A stretch of 64,000 bases of DNA, from the NCBI GenBank assembly GCA_011009095.1, contig VTPC01090600.1, positions 379,076 to 443,075 on the forward strand. Reading direction: 5' to 3'. Shown here piece by piece: positions 1 through 11,789 of the stretch (position 1 is its first letter; the number at the start of each line of letters is the position of its first letter). This stretch comes from Ignelater luminosus (lineage: Eukaryota; Arthropoda; Insecta; Coleoptera; Elateridae). The position numbers were made by a program, and so were the translations under genes. The notes beneath the pieces were generated by a model. It was not told where the DNA came from, searched no databases, and saw nothing but the letters and a program-made list of their open reading frames with translations.

Positions 1-2366
1 TAAGCCTAGCATATTATTATTATTATTTGTATTAAAATAAATTACTACCGTAATCCAATTACCTAGTTGTGAGATTTTAAGGGTAAATCCTATTAAATTG
101 ACCGTTTATCTCACTTTGAAAATCTAAACCTCTACGGTTGTTGCAGTGGAATAATAAATAAATATTTAAGACAGCAATATTGTCTGTAGTAGAATGATTC
201 ATTAGTAAAATCCAGAAATATCTGTGAGCGTAATTACTTTAATGTGTGGAAATTTACTCCTTTATTATTATTGTTTAAGGCTATTGTTCGGTAACAATTT
301 GTAACGTCTAAAATTTATCGTCTACCGCAACGTTAACATTCTCCTCTAGTATTAATTTTCTCACCATGAGAAGACATAATGATAATAAACGTACCCACTA
401 GAGAATATTGTCCGCAACAAGTGTCCGTTAGAAAATGAAGAAAATGTACTCTTTTTAAAAAATTATTATCCTTAATCATTTGGACTGATAAACACTACTG
501 CATTGGTGTTGAATGTTAAAATTCCAGATGATATAGTAAAGTGAAGAAACTTTACTCACGCATTAGCAGTTTATTGATTTATAAGATAGAAGATAATGGT
601 GAAATGAAGAAAAAGCAGAAACATATATGTTAATTTCATATTGAACTCTTGCTGTTTTACGCACTTTATATACACTAAATTGAAATTATTTCACACTCAA
701 GACAGGTTGTGTGGAAGGATATTTTGTCTAATGGGCATACCTGAAATTCTTAAACTCATATTTTCTACTAAATTTATTGCGAATTACTTTACATATTTAG
801 GAAATAATTTTCCTGGCGTAAGGTATTAATTTGTATTGTTTAATGGAAAATACCATGCTAATGCAAGCAGTATCTGAAAGTGGCACACAAAAATCTAACT
901 GAAAGTGTTTCAGTGATAAACATTAAATAGAAATTAAATAAAAAAAATACTTAAGCATAGCTTTAGGAAAATCGAGATAGATGATACAATTTTGCTTTGT
1001 TTTAGAAAGAAAGAAGGCGAACTTTCTGCACTTAAGAGATTTTGCAAAAGTTGAAAAGCTTTGTGATGGTAGCTATATCATTATATTCACGTGTAACTGT
1101 AGACTCTGCAATTTAAAATCAGAACAAATCTAATATGCGATGAAGAAAATAAATTTGATGTAATATATGGTTGCAAATTCTTCCTAAGGTCATTTGCAAT
1201 GACACTACAGGTTATAATGAAAGATGTCGTATGTAAGAAGGCTCGTGATGCATTTACAGTACTACTTTGACTTATTATTGGAAAAGACAATAAGAGGTGT
1301 GATCTAGAAAACAAGTTACACTTATTTTCAATTGTGGCAAGACAAATTTCTAAGCAGATCCTAAATCTTTTTATGTTAGTGTGTTTCAGCATTTGTTATT
1401 TTCAAGTTAACTCCTTATTCGGATCATTTTCTTCAAATTTGGTGCATGGTGCTAATTAAATGCCAAAGATCAACATATCGGATAAAGTTGCCAAAGAACA
1501 AGCTGACTAGGATCAATGTTAAGTGTTATGATTATAAAAGACTTTCAAAGCGGAATAAAATTATTGCATAACGCTTGTTTGATTTCTTTGTCATAGACAT
1601 AGAAACGGTTACTTGCCACTGTCATACCAACGGAATAAAGTAGGAATTGAATCTACATTCTACACGCTTCAAATTGTTTGCAAAAATGGTAATAGTTCTG
1701 TCTTTAGTCTTAAATTTATAAAAAACCGATTAGCTAAGGTCTATTTGACTTATTAGATTAAATTATGCTCAAGGTTACCAAACAAGGTATACATCTATAC
1801 ATTAGAGTTGGCATTTTTATTTTTGAATTGAACCTTGATGTTCTCTACACTTGGTCCCCTTGAAAGTAGATGCGATATTGATCGATATATAAAAAGAAAG
1901 CCATGAAGCTATACGCGCCGATTAAGGAATCCAGAAAATTCAAAGTCATCTTAAAAAAGACTACAACAGAAATAACTTTGGTTACTTAAAAGTAAACAAA
2001 AACAACAAATGCTGATGCTGTAGGTATCAGAAATGTGTTTTTTAAAAACTACTGATGTTCCACGAATTTTAATAGCAAAAAAATCATAATTTATGAAAGT
2101 ATACTTTTTAGTCATAAAATATCTTCAGAAAAAAGCCAAGAAACAAAATGATATAGGGGTTTCTACAGCTTGACTTTTTAGGTCGGGATTTTGTGAGGCT
2201 CTGTTCAAAATGGGGTGTAAGAGGTGAAGGCAAAAAATGCTACAAGCCTACCAAAAAGTTAACCTCAAATGCTCGAGTTATGGCCTCGATCATCCGGTAC
2301 ACCCTACTGGCAAGCTAACAAGGCTGTGACTACCGAGTCACGGCGGTATAACCGTTACAACAGGAG
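1..2366. other. AT-rich non-coding stretch
   Basis: No recognisable gene. Short open frames at 641-829 (+) and 1087-1392 (-) show no family motif and look like chance frames in AT-rich DNA. A short (ATT)n run lies at about 12-28. The end of this stretch, about 2040-2310, changes character (a less AT-rich sentence ending in GGTACACCCTACTGG near 2296) and may be the end of another degraded repeat, but no partner end was found. Confidence 0.6.
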
Positions 2367-2533
2367 TTAAGAAAAGAAATCAAACGCCTGTCACCAAGAG
2401 TCACCTATCTAATACTAAAACTAAATTCCAGATGCAACCTAAAAATAATTCAAGCATATGTCCCAAACACGAAATCTTTTAGAATAATATAAGCAAAGCC
2501 CTTTAAAAATGCCCAATACAATACACCTTATTA

Positions 2534-2941
2534 ACAGGGGATTTCAACGACAAAATAGGTAAAAAGCAAGATAAATCAAAATACTCGTTGGAGGACTGCG
2601 GTTATGGAGAGCGGAGAGAGCGAGGATCTAGACTTTTAAGTTATTTACTGCAACATCGTCTGTACCAAATGAATTCGTTCTTCAAAAAGAAACCACAACA
2701 AAAGTGGACATGGAAAAGTCCAGACAATAACACAAAACATGAAATAGACTTCATGATCACAAATAAGAAAAACATTATTCAGTATGTAACTGTTCTGGAT
2801 AAATTCTCAACGGGTAGTGACCATCGAATGATAAGAGCGAAAATCGTTGTGAATACAAAGAGCGAAAGAACAAAGTTAATTACAAAACGTGGATACCTCC
2901 AGAAGATATCGAACAATACAAACAAAATGAAGATACCTTAG
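2534..2941 (+). pseudogene. LINE endonuclease domain, C-terminal half
   Basis: The open frame contains TGDFNDKIG (from about 2534), the GDFN motif of AP-type LINE endonucleases, then EDCGYGERRERGSRLL, a WTWKSPD segment, EIDFMIT and STGSDHRMIRAK (about 2811-2846), which holds the catalytic SDH triplet. Upstream in the same style, about 2367-2480, a segment reading RVTYLILKLN and KIIQAYVPNTKS is the central endonuclease strand but carries frame breaks. The domain nicks target DNA to prime reverse transcription. GDFN and SDH are intact here although the gene as a whole is dead, and no genuine start codon exists because the 5' end is missing. Confidence 0.85.
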
Positions 2942-3404
2942 CAATAGTAGAACCCAGGGAAGACGGTGAAGGTATAGAAAAGCTCAATACCTTAATAGCA
3001 GAGGGAATAAGAGAACCGGAAAAGACACACTGTATCATAAGACTACGAAAAAAAGAAAATCTAAATGAAAACACTAAAACAGTTATAGAAGAAAAAGGCA
3101 GTTTAAAGACAAGCCTTACAAAATTAAAGAAATTAAATAAGACAATCTTTAAAAGAATAAGGAATGACATAAGAAAATCAAACTCGGAAATGGTTACCAC
3201 AGCAATTGAAAAAAATAAAGGCATGCAAGTACTACGGCAAAAGCTATCATAGGGTAAGAAGAATACATAAAATATATGCAAGTTGGTGAATTAACGGAGG
3301 GAAGTGACAACCGGCAAAGAAGAAATTATAAAACTTGTAAAAACCTTCTACTCTGATCTCTATAAACAGCAAGGAGAAACCAATTAAAAAACTCAAATAC
3401 CTAA

Positions 3405-5090
3405 AGTTTTAGATCCAAGATCAGAGGAGATCCACGACATTACGGATGATGAAATTAAAAAAGCACTTTTGCAAATGAAAAACAACAAATCACCTGGTGA
3501 AAACGAGATTGCTACAGAAGCCATAAAAATGGGAGGGCATAGACTAATAAGCTGCCTACGATTATTGTTTAACAAATGCCTTACGAAGGGAATAACACCA
3601 ACAGAATGAAACAATGCCACAATTGTGCTGATGCATAAAAAAGGAGACATTGCAGAGCTGGGAAACTACAGACCAATAAGTCTTGAGTCTCATATACAGT
3701 GCTTTCGTAAAGTAGTGCATAAATTCTTTAAAAATTCAGCAATGAACTTTTAGGAAAAACGCTGGGACCGATCGATTTTTATTTTTAAATGCGCATTTTT
3801 TTTAAACAGAAAATATGTATACAGGGTGAGTTATATAGGAGGGATGACGTCATCAAAATTCTCTTTTAATGGCTATCCCTATATTTTATTACGGATTTTT
3901 TTTACATACGGTAAGGTAATTATGGGTATAGGTCACATAAGAAAATTTTGAAGAAAAACGACCTCAGAATTTGATAATATTAAATTTACTGATAATGCAA
4001 ACTTTAAAAAACAACTAAATTAAATATTCAGATTGTGTACCGATGGCAACCTGTCAAGAAATACATCATATATCACAAGAAGTTGTTGATAATATTCAAA
4101 GAGAATTTATTCGTCGTATTGGCTACTGTCAGTATGTAAAAAAATGTGCTCCTTTAAATTCCGTAATAAGATAGAGGGTTTGTCGTTAAAAAGAAATTGA
4201 TGACGTCATACCTCCTATATGACTCACCCTGTATAAATATTTTTTGTTTGAAAAAATTGCGCATTTAAAAATTAAAATTGACCGGTCCGAGCGTTTTTCC
4301 TAAAAGTTTGTTCCTGAATTTTTAAAGAATTTATGCACTACTTTACAAAAGCACTGTATATAAGCTGTTCACTAAAATAATAACTAACAGACTATATGCA
4401 AAACTCGGCGCTTATCAATCACGAGAACAAGCAGGCTTCAGAAAAGGATATGGGACAAATGACCATCTCCAAGTCCTAAAAAATCTAATCAAGGAATCTA
4501 TAGTATATAATAAACCACTAGTCCTCATCTTTATCGATAACGAAAGAACGTTTGATTCTATAGAAATGCTCAAAGCCTTGTCAGACTGCAGAATTAATCA
4601 CCGACATACCAGCTTAATGAAGCATATCTATGAAAATTCCAGATCATGTGTTGGACTACAAGAAGATACCAACAAATTTCGCATAAAGCGGGAGGTTAGA
4701 CAAGATGACACCATATTGCCGAAACTATTTACTAATGTCCTTTTCAATATATTATGTTCAAACGCATAGACTGGAAACATTTTGGAATAAATACAAACGG
4801 TGAAAAACTGAACCATTTAAGATTCGTCGACGATATAGTTCTTATATCAGACTATGTGGAAGATGCACGAGAAAATGTTGCGGACGTTAAATAAGGCATC
4901 ACAACAAATAAGATTGAAGATCAATACATCGAAAACCCAGACAATGACAAACTTAATCCTGAGCGAACGTTTCCACAGCGACGAAAAACAAATCGAAGAG
5001 ACAACATCGTACAAATACTTAGCACACGAAACTGGCATAGGCAGAAACAACCAAACCTGTGAATTGGCCCAAAGGGTAGGATTGACGTGA
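3405..5090 (+). pseudogene. LINE reverse transcriptase, split by a TIR element
   Basis: Reverse transcriptase of the same LINE. Before the insertion: a DEIKKALLQMKNNKSPG segment (about 3451-3500), a HKKGD segment and NYRPISLESHI (about 3664-3696). After it the frame resumes with the expected KLFTKIITNRLY, EQAGFRKGYGT (about 4426-4460), FIDNERTFDS (about 4531-4560, a mutated form of the usual FVDFEKAFDS) and the motif C region RFVDDIVLISD (about 4821), where the two catalytic aspartates are still present. A TGA replaces the expected Trp of the WNNA motif (about 3607) and several frame changes follow 4740. The enzyme is inactive. Confidence 0.86.
3697..4356. mobile_element. 660-bp non-autonomous TIR element (MITE) inside the LINE
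   Basis: Both ends read CAGTGCTTTYGTAAAGTAGT inward, flanked by TA at 3695-3696 and 4357-4358. The terminal inverted repeats are about 200 bp each (3697-3899 and about 4158-4356) with scattered mismatches, leaving only ~260 bp of unique interior without a transposase. Ends and TA duplication point to the Tc1/mariner superfamily. Removing the element with one TA joins the LINE frame exactly as ISLESHI-YKLF, confirming the boundaries. A second motif, TATACAGGGTGAGT, lies inside each arm (about 3821 and 4232), so the element may itself be composite. Each arm has a perfect TGACGTCA (3845-3852 and 4201-4208). Confidence 0.9.
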
Positions 5091-5149
5091 CCTAAAACAC
5101 ATATTCAAAGCAAACGTTCCTATTTTCTTCAAGCGAAAAATATTTAATC

Positions 5150-5530
5150 AGTGCTTACTGCCTATCCTAACCTGTGGCGCAGAAAGACTAACACTAACAA
5201 AAAGATCAGTTTACAAAATAAGAGTGGCACAGTTAGCAATAGAGCGATCAATGTTAGGATTATCGCTGAAAGACAGGATACCAAATGTGGAAATACGCAG
5301 ACGACAGGAACACTAGACGCAGTGGAAACAATAATGAGATTGAAATGGAGGTGGACAAAACACGTGGCACGAACCACGGACAACAGACAGAATACAAGAC
5401 TCGTCGAATGGAGACCGAGACAGGAAGTTTACGGAAATCGGGGACGATCACCGACCAGATGGACGCATGACCTGGGGCGTATACATACAAATTGGATTCA
5501 GGCTGCACAAGATAGAAATCCATAGAAGCA
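5150..5530 (+). pseudogene. LINE ORF C-terminal region
   Basis: Across shifting frames this part matches the usual tail of the EN-RT protein: RSVYKIRVAQLAIERSMLG, LSLKDRIPNVEIRRR, then a LKWRWTKHVART segment and RRMETETG/GRSPTRWTHDL segments corresponding to the conserved GRP..RW.DD region. The frames at 5151-5525 and 5285-5470 are overlapping readings of the same relic. Nothing suggests an independent gene. Confidence 0.75.
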
Positions 5531-5590
5531 AACAAGGGAGACTTATGTCCTGCAGTGGACTACTATGAGCTGAAAGAAGAAGAAGAAGAT

Positions 5591-6062
5591 TCAAAATCCT
5601 CCGCCAGCGTGCCAGCGCAAGGAGGTCGTAGAGGTGCCGCAGCGACGGGGTTGTGTCTGTGTTTATTGTTAGTTATGGGATTATATTCTCTCCAGTCAAG
5701 ATCGACCGATATGGTATAGGGGTTCGGCGGTGGGGAAAAGCCTGCATTAAGCTTGTTGGAGTCGTATTTATTCTTTTCAATTATGGATGAATATAAAGTA
5801 GATAAAAGTATTGTCGTACCACGTTGGAACCGTAATAATCGGTTCTTCAGCCCGATGTATCATGTGAGGCCTACCTTTTGCTGACTAGTACTTCTGAAAG
5901 AGACTAATACAAAATTCAAAGGTCACATTTAAAATCATAAAAAATCATAGCTGGAAAATGTTTACGTAACTAATAATTCAATTTTTCTCACAAATAGACT
6001 TTTTTAAATAACTGCGTGAGCAGAGTTATTTAGCTTGCGTTTGATCTGTTAATGCTACTAGA
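5591..6062. other. GC-richer segment next to the LINE 3' tail
   Basis: About 5598-5880 is clearly richer in G+C and CpG (for example GTGCCGCAGCGACGGGGTTG) than the AT-rich surroundings. No open frame or RNA gene was recognised. It starts directly after the GAA-rich LINE tail and could be a 3' transduced flank, another repeat fragment, or the original target locus. Confidence 0.45.
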
Positions 6063-6585
6063 CAGGGTGTATTTTAAATGGCGCATAATATGTACACCAC
6101 GTTATAGTACATCACAAACTGAGAAAGAAATTCTAATATCATTTTGATGAAAACTTCTTTATTACTAAGTAATTAACGTTCCTAATCTATGCTAAATTGT
6201 CTTTGTTTTTATTAATTAAGACTAAATAGTCACAATTATTTGCAGTTTAAGTAATAAAAAGAAACATTCAGTCATATTTTTGTTTTATTTCTTAATAGTT
6301 TGCCTGTAATTTGCTTCTTATTATTGTTAAATCTTTGCCGTAGAATCTTTAGAAATATGTTGCAATGCTGCGTTGTTATTGCTATTAAATCATTAATGGA
6401 AAGCAGCAGATTTACAACCAGCCACCCTAATAAAGTATCATGCAACGTTGCCAGGTATAGAAACCTTTAATTGACCATACTTTAAAAACTAAATTTATGG
6501 CAAAAAATCTATTTAGCTTTTTTATTCAGATTTTAATGTAGATTCACGTGGTGTCAAGATTATGGGCCATTTTAAATACACCCCG
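6063..6585. mobile_element. Candidate ~520-bp TIR element (MITE)
   Basis: The left end CAGGGTGTATTTTAAATGGC (6063-6082) is mirrored by the right end, whose reverse complement begins CGGGGTGTATTTAAAATGGC; similarity continues for about 40 bp, including the pair TGTACACCACG / TTGACACCACG. TA follows the right end at 6586-6587, while the left flank is GA, so the target duplication is imperfect. The interior is AT-rich with no transposase. CAGGGTG ends with TA flanks are common in insect Tc1/mariner-type MITEs, so this assignment is probable rather than proven. Confidence 0.7.
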
Positions 6586-9217
6586 TATATACAAAATGTC
6601 AAACTTTACAAAACTGTATTAATAGACCATAAATTAATTTACTTCAAAGATTTAATAATAGATTGCTAACTTCAGTTGATATTATTATTAATTGTACTCA
6701 ATGAGTTAAAACTGAGGAAATGTTGGCAATGCTAGTTTTACTTTTATTGAATATAGAATGTTGTTGCGACAAATAGAGAAGACTGTTTCTGTATTAGAAG
6801 ATTCTTCCAAGTGGTTACGCACTTTAAAAACAAACACTTTCTAATATCTCCTAGAATGGGTGTGACCAGTTTATAAAAAATTGTCTAAATATTGAGAAGA
6901 ACTGCAAGATATTCTTGTCTAAAGCAGGTCTTATTTTCATACTCAATGTAACTTACGCTGTATGGTGTATGGTTTACCCAATTTACCGCTTCATTAAATT
7001 TATAAACAGCATAATTTGCCAATTCCTTTATGTATTCTTAAAATGAAAAAAAATTGTGTTTTTAATGAACTACATACTTAAACTAAAACTTCCAGAATAA
7101 TAGTACCTAATGGGCAATTTATTAGTATTGACGCTGATGTATGTGCGTGTGAAGGTAACTCAAAATCAGTATGATCAAAAGACATAAAACGAAACGGCAA
7201 AGTTTTAGGTAAACTAAAAGAGAATTCAAATGAGCTAATTAACAATGAAAAGAAAGTTGAAGTTTGTTTATAGGTGGAAAACCTTCTAACAAGTTAAAAA
7301 GATCTAATTTCTTTACCCTCAAAGATTTATGGATTTTCAAAAAGAGTATTCCGTCGAGGCCAATAATAAGTAATACTCAAGTACCTACCTACAACTTTTC
7401 AAAATATAAAACTGAAGATTTAGCAAACATTGTAAGAAAAACACATTTCAATTTTGAAATGTATTTTAACACAAGAAAGAAAATGTAAAGAAAACACTAT
7501 CCGTTATAATGTTTTCGGAAGTTTGCAAGTCACATCATTCTTTGCAGAAATTTATTAAAATGCAGATAGTATTTTTACTTGTCAGAGAAGGTAATAATAA
7601 GTAGTTTTGTAACAAATAAAATTCAAAAGAATATCATAACAGTAGGATTTAATTATTATCAAAATGTAATTTCGTTTGTTCTTCGATAAACAACAGTTAT
7701 CTAAATATAAATTAATTCACCTTTTACGTACATTTAAGATATAAGTTCTAAAATCCATTTTCTTTTACTAAATCCCCAAGATCTCCTTTCCGCATCGTCT
7801 ACGCCTTTTTGAGTATCTTATAAGAATTTCGATGTTAGAAAAAGATTTACTACTAAAACAAGAAAACCTATTTCAAGATTTGTCTGGACATATCAGGAGA
7901 TGTTCGAATTCGGGCTTTGTCCACAACCCGTATAAATATGGCAATGAATAAAAATAAATACGTTCGTTTCCCTTTATATTATATATGTTTTTGCTGAACC
8001 AGCTAAAATAAACTGCGTTAAAGTTCCATTAGTTGAAGTTATATATTATAATCCGGCCTGTTGGTGTAGTTTTCAGATAAAAATGGTTTTATTATGTACA
8101 AAAACCGCCTTTCATTTAAGTAATTATTGTTAACGTTATAAAAAGAAACTTAAGTTCATTAGATTTAAAGTACACTATTATAATGTTGTTCCAGTAATTA
8201 CTACATGGTATATAAATGAAGTGTGAGAGGTACATGTAATTAATTATTATTTGTCTCTCATCCTGAAAGGCTAAAACACATCAAAGTAGCAAATACCTTC
8301 GTAGCTTTACTAACAAGCTTAATGACAAAGAGGGTTGTTTTAATTGCAAGAATAAATTTTAGCTATTCAATATAAAGTTTATTAACATGTAGTGTATCCT
8401 ATAAGTTATAAGTTATATCGAGAACGTTAAATATTATAACTCGAGATTATGGACTCTTTCAGATTATATTTTATTTATTGAGTGTGTATCTATGTTACAT
8501 TAAGCATTATCATAAACCGAGGATATAATTTATTTAAGGTAACAAAAACATCAATGATGGTGAAATTCTTAAATTATCTGCTAAATTTTCCAACGTAAAT
8601 ATCATATTACAAGCAAATGCAATACCTTACTTTCTAAAGTATGTAAAGGTAATGGTGCTTGGAGGCTATCTTTTCAATTCTTCAAATCCTAAAGCACATT
8701 ACAAAGAAATTGTTTTTTTATATTAGAATTCAACATTGATGTAATATACAATATACGCAAATGTGTATTGCCGTTTGGATTTATTCATTATGTTTATACT
8801 AAATGTTTACATTGTATTCATTAATATAACACATTTAAAAATACATGCCAAACTCTGTTCAGTATAATTTCCAATTTAACCAGAGGCTAGTGTTTACCAA
8901 TAAAATTATGTTTTATATGTATTTAGCTTATTATTACAAAACTAATACTAAATTATTCAGATTCCTTTAATATTCAAAATGTAAAATTACAATGATCAGA
9001 TTATTAATATACTTCAGATAAAAAAATCTACTAATTGTAAGTCATGCACGAAAAGTTTAAACTATTAGAAAAGATTTAATTGGCATTAATCCAAAAAGCT
9101 AACCGATCCAAAAATTTCTGCAAGGTAAAAATCAGAAACAAGTTTATCAAGTCTGATAAACTACGTGTTTACCAAGTAAGGTAAGGCAATTTTTATTTAG
9201 TAAGGAGATTGTACTTC
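6586..9217. other. AT-rich stretch without recognisable genes
   Basis: One 74-codon frame at 7264-7488 (+) has a lysine-rich composition but no family motif. Everything else is short frames, A/T tracts and low-complexity sequence. No RNA gene or element end was recognised. Confidence 0.5.
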
Positions 9218-9387
9218 CTTATGTTTATTTGAATTTATTTTTATTTTGCAACTAGTTTCGGCTACACATTTACCTCAACAATCAAACCTAATGACCATAC
9301 ATATTTATAACCTGACATTTTTCGCCTGAAAATGGCCTGGTATACCAAACAAGTTGGGGAATAAGAATAAATTAAAATAAACATAAG
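9218..9387. repeat. 28-bp inverted repeat enclosing a 114-bp loop
   Basis: The left arm 9218-9245 (CTTATGTTTATTTGAATTTA...) is the reverse complement of 9360-9387 with two mismatches. The loop includes CAACTAGTTTCGGCTAC (about 9249-9265), a wording often seen near ends of insect repeats. No coding content. It could be a short foldback element or the end of a larger degraded repeat that precedes the LINE at 9.6 kb. Confidence 0.7.
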
Positions 9388-9603
9388 AAACAACACTTTT
9401 ATGCAATAGACCAAAACATTTATTCAGTTTTCGTTCTTTGATTTTAATGTGTGCTCTACGTGGCTTTTCCAGAAAAGCTATTAGTCAAGGTGTAGCCCAA
9501 AAACTTTTGCACCAAAAGTGGGCACCATCGCTGAGCCTTTGAATCTAAAGCTCAAGTTAGTAAGTTATTCTTAAAATACATATGTTTCCCCCCACAAGAT
9601 AGT

Positions 9604-10080
9604 ATGAAAAAAAAGCTCCTTGAAGATATAGTAGATAGTTATAACCTTGTATGTACCATAAATAAACCTGTACGGTTATCTCTAAATAAATTAAGCAAGG
9701 CTACTGCCTCACAACTAGATTATATTTGTACTAATGTTAGTTTAGATTGTAGATCATTAGTATGGCAAGCGAACATAGCAGATTATCTTGTAGTTATTCT
9801 TAGGTGCCATGTAAACATAGAAGAAGACATTTCGAAGTATTCTACAATGCAAATTAATAATTTTCTGAAACTAAATAGCTATTTAGTTTCCTTTCCAGAA
9901 AATACATTTCCTACTGTATAATAATATTAATAATATTTTCTCAAACTTTATTAAAACCTTGCAAATGCTGTAAGTATCCACTACCTAGTTAATACAAAAA
10001 AACTAAATACTTTTGATAAGCGACCCTGGGTCACTAGGGAAATAATAGAAACTAAGTCGAGAGGTAAAAAATATGCAGGG
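9604..10080 (+). pseudogene. LINE endonuclease C-terminus and linker
   Basis: The 105-codon frame at 9604-9921 holds VCTINKPVRL, KATASQLDYICTN and IADYLVVILRCHV. These correspond to the jockey/CR1 endonuclease segments N.PTR...TLID.I.TN and SDH.P+. The catalytic SDH has become ADY, so the nuclease would be dead even if expressed. After a stop at 9919, the frame GATAAGCGACCCTGG (about 10015) encodes KRPWVTREI and a basic tail, the conserved segment that precedes the RT in these LINEs. The ATG at 9604 is not a natural start, since the domain is cut at its N-terminus. Confidence 0.78.
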
Positions 10081-10083
10081 TAT

Positions 10084-11775
10084 TAAAAAAACGTTTGAAT
10101 ACTTAAGGGGCATATAGTACGACCAAAAACAAGTAAAAAAGTCTTATTGAACATGGGTCTGTAAATTAATCGTTTTCGAGATAAAAGCGATTTTCGTTTT
10201 TGTAAATTTTTGTAGTTTTTAGGGTTTTATAACCTTGTTATAGTGTTCATTTCATTTATTATCTAGTGTTTTGTTGCGCTTTTTAAATCAAAATGCGCAC
10301 ATAAAAGACTATTAACGAAAAAGAAAAAACTATTTGAGCTGTTGGGAAGCGGTTTGTCAGACATTGAAGTGTTTAACAAAGACGAAAACCAATCATTCAC
10401 CAACTTAGAAGATTAATTTCTACGTTATAGATGTCCACCTGGAAGTAGAAGAATATGAAGAAGTAGTAAAGGAAGCAAAACAAGGAACATTAAAAGATGC
10501 AGTAGAAGAAAGATTAGAAGAGTTGGAGTTAGAGGAAGCTGAACTAGTTTCCAGCACTTCCATAGGTAAAGTGGAAAAATTCACAAGCAAACAGCGGATA
10601 GAACAATATTTCAAAACATGTGAGTTAACTATGAAAGAAATTATTAGCTGAAGGAAGAATACCACCTATACAATAAACCAAAATACAAAATGGAAGGAAA
10701 ATATAGAAGAGAATATTCATGAACTTCCAAGTCCTCTAGAAGTTTTCTCTAAATATTTCACAAGATAAGTTATTTAGCCTAATGGCTGAGAAGACAAATT
10801 TATATGCTGTACAAATGCAATTTAGAGGAGCCAAAGGTTTTTATCAAGGTACGTAATATAATAATGGGCAACTTACACTATCCAAAAATAAGATTTTATT
10901 GAGATCCAAAGTTACATATATCTTTGGTGTCAGAAATAATAGCTTGTAATCAATTTTGCAAATTACGCCAACATGTTCATTTTGAAATGTAGAGAAAGAC
11001 ACTCCAAACCACAAAAACAAATTTTGGAAAGTTAGGCCTCTATATGATGCAATAAGAACACGTTGTTTGCAGTTGTTCCTAGAACCGAAACTTTCAATTG
11101 ATGAACAAATCATTCTATTCAAAAGACAGCTAAATATCAAGCAATACGTCAAACGGAAGCCTTGTCCCTGGGACATTAAACTTTTTGCTCTTTGTAGCAC
11201 AAGTGAAACATTTTATAATTTTATATTGTATCAAAGGTCAACCACAGCGCTAAATTCTGAACAACGAGAGATGTTTGGACTTGGAGCATCTGTAGTACTA
11301 AAATTATCTCAAAGAATTACAGAACCCAATTATCGGTTATTTTTTGATTACGTCTTTTCCAATTATAATCTTTTGCAGTGCCTTCAAAATAACCATAATA
11401 AAAATAACCATTCAGTGAAGAATGGAAGGAATGCAGATTTTTAAATTCTGAAAACTTTGTTATCAATGTAAGATAGGGACACATACTTTGTGATAAGAGG
11501 TTTTTAAATTAAATGCGTCACCGCCAAGTGGTGCTACCTAACTGAATTTTTTTAAATGGAATACCCTACTTTTTATTTAATTTTTGGAATTTGCAACATC
11601 TTTGTGATAACTTTGCCTATAACTGCTACCATCCTATCTGCTTTACTGTAGTAGACGGCTGCAGATAAAAAATTGAACCAAACACTAAAAATCATAAAAA
11701 AGATAAAGATGCATACCTGCCAAGTTTCAAAATTTTATCATAAAAATTAAAAATGCGGGAACGAAAAGGTTAATT
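10084..11775 (+). pseudogene. piggyBac-family transposase pseudogene
   Basis: Degraded cut-and-paste transposase (DDE_Tnp_1_7 type). Recognisable in order: an acidic N-terminal stretch (about 10440-10600), EVFSKYF (about 10738), MAEKTNLYAVQMQF (10782-), NLHYPKIRFYWDP-like sequence (about 10868-10905), RPLYDAIRTRCLQLF (about 11030-), then the longest open frame 11067-11444. That frame has SIDEQIILFKRQLNIKQY with the first catalytic Asp, a CPWDIKLFALC segment, LGLGASVVLKLS-like FGLGASVVLKLSQR, and LFFDYVFSNYNLL with the second catalytic Asp. The C-terminal third, including the third Asp, is gone. TTAA tetranucleotides occur at 10103-10106 and 11770-11773 near the limits, but matching TIRs were not found, so the ends are approximate. 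Confidence 0.82.
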
Positions 11776-11789
11776 TATCTGTTACACAG

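Larger units (their letters stand above)
2367..5590 (+). mobile_element. Non-LTR retrotransposon (EN-RT LINE), 5'-truncated and decayed
   Basis: A plus-strand LINE of the insect endonuclease-reverse transcriptase type (often mis-annotated as craniofacial development protein 2; RTE-like). In order it carries the C-terminal half of an AP endonuclease (2367-2941), a linker, a reverse transcriptase (about 3405-5090) and the typical C-terminal region (about 5150-5530), then a GAA-rich tail (GAAGAAGAAGAAGA near 5576-5590) marking the 3' end. Multiple stops and frameshifts make it inactive. The N-terminal half of the endonuclease is absent, as expected of a 5'-truncated insertion. It is interrupted at 3697-4356 by a TA-flanked TIR element, so the LINE is the older of the two. 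Clade assignment (RTE-like) is inferred from motif style and not from a tree. Confidence 0.88.

Noticed and set aside
2880..3650. Minus-strand frames of 85-133 codons over the 2.4-kb LINE
   Set aside because: They are shadow frames opposite the LINE coding strand, hydrophobic because the sense strand is lysine-rich.
9249..9280. Hammerhead ribozyme
   Set aside because: The GAAAC part is present on the minus strand (GCCGAAACTAG) but the essential CTGATGA core is not, so a functional ribozyme cannot be claimed.
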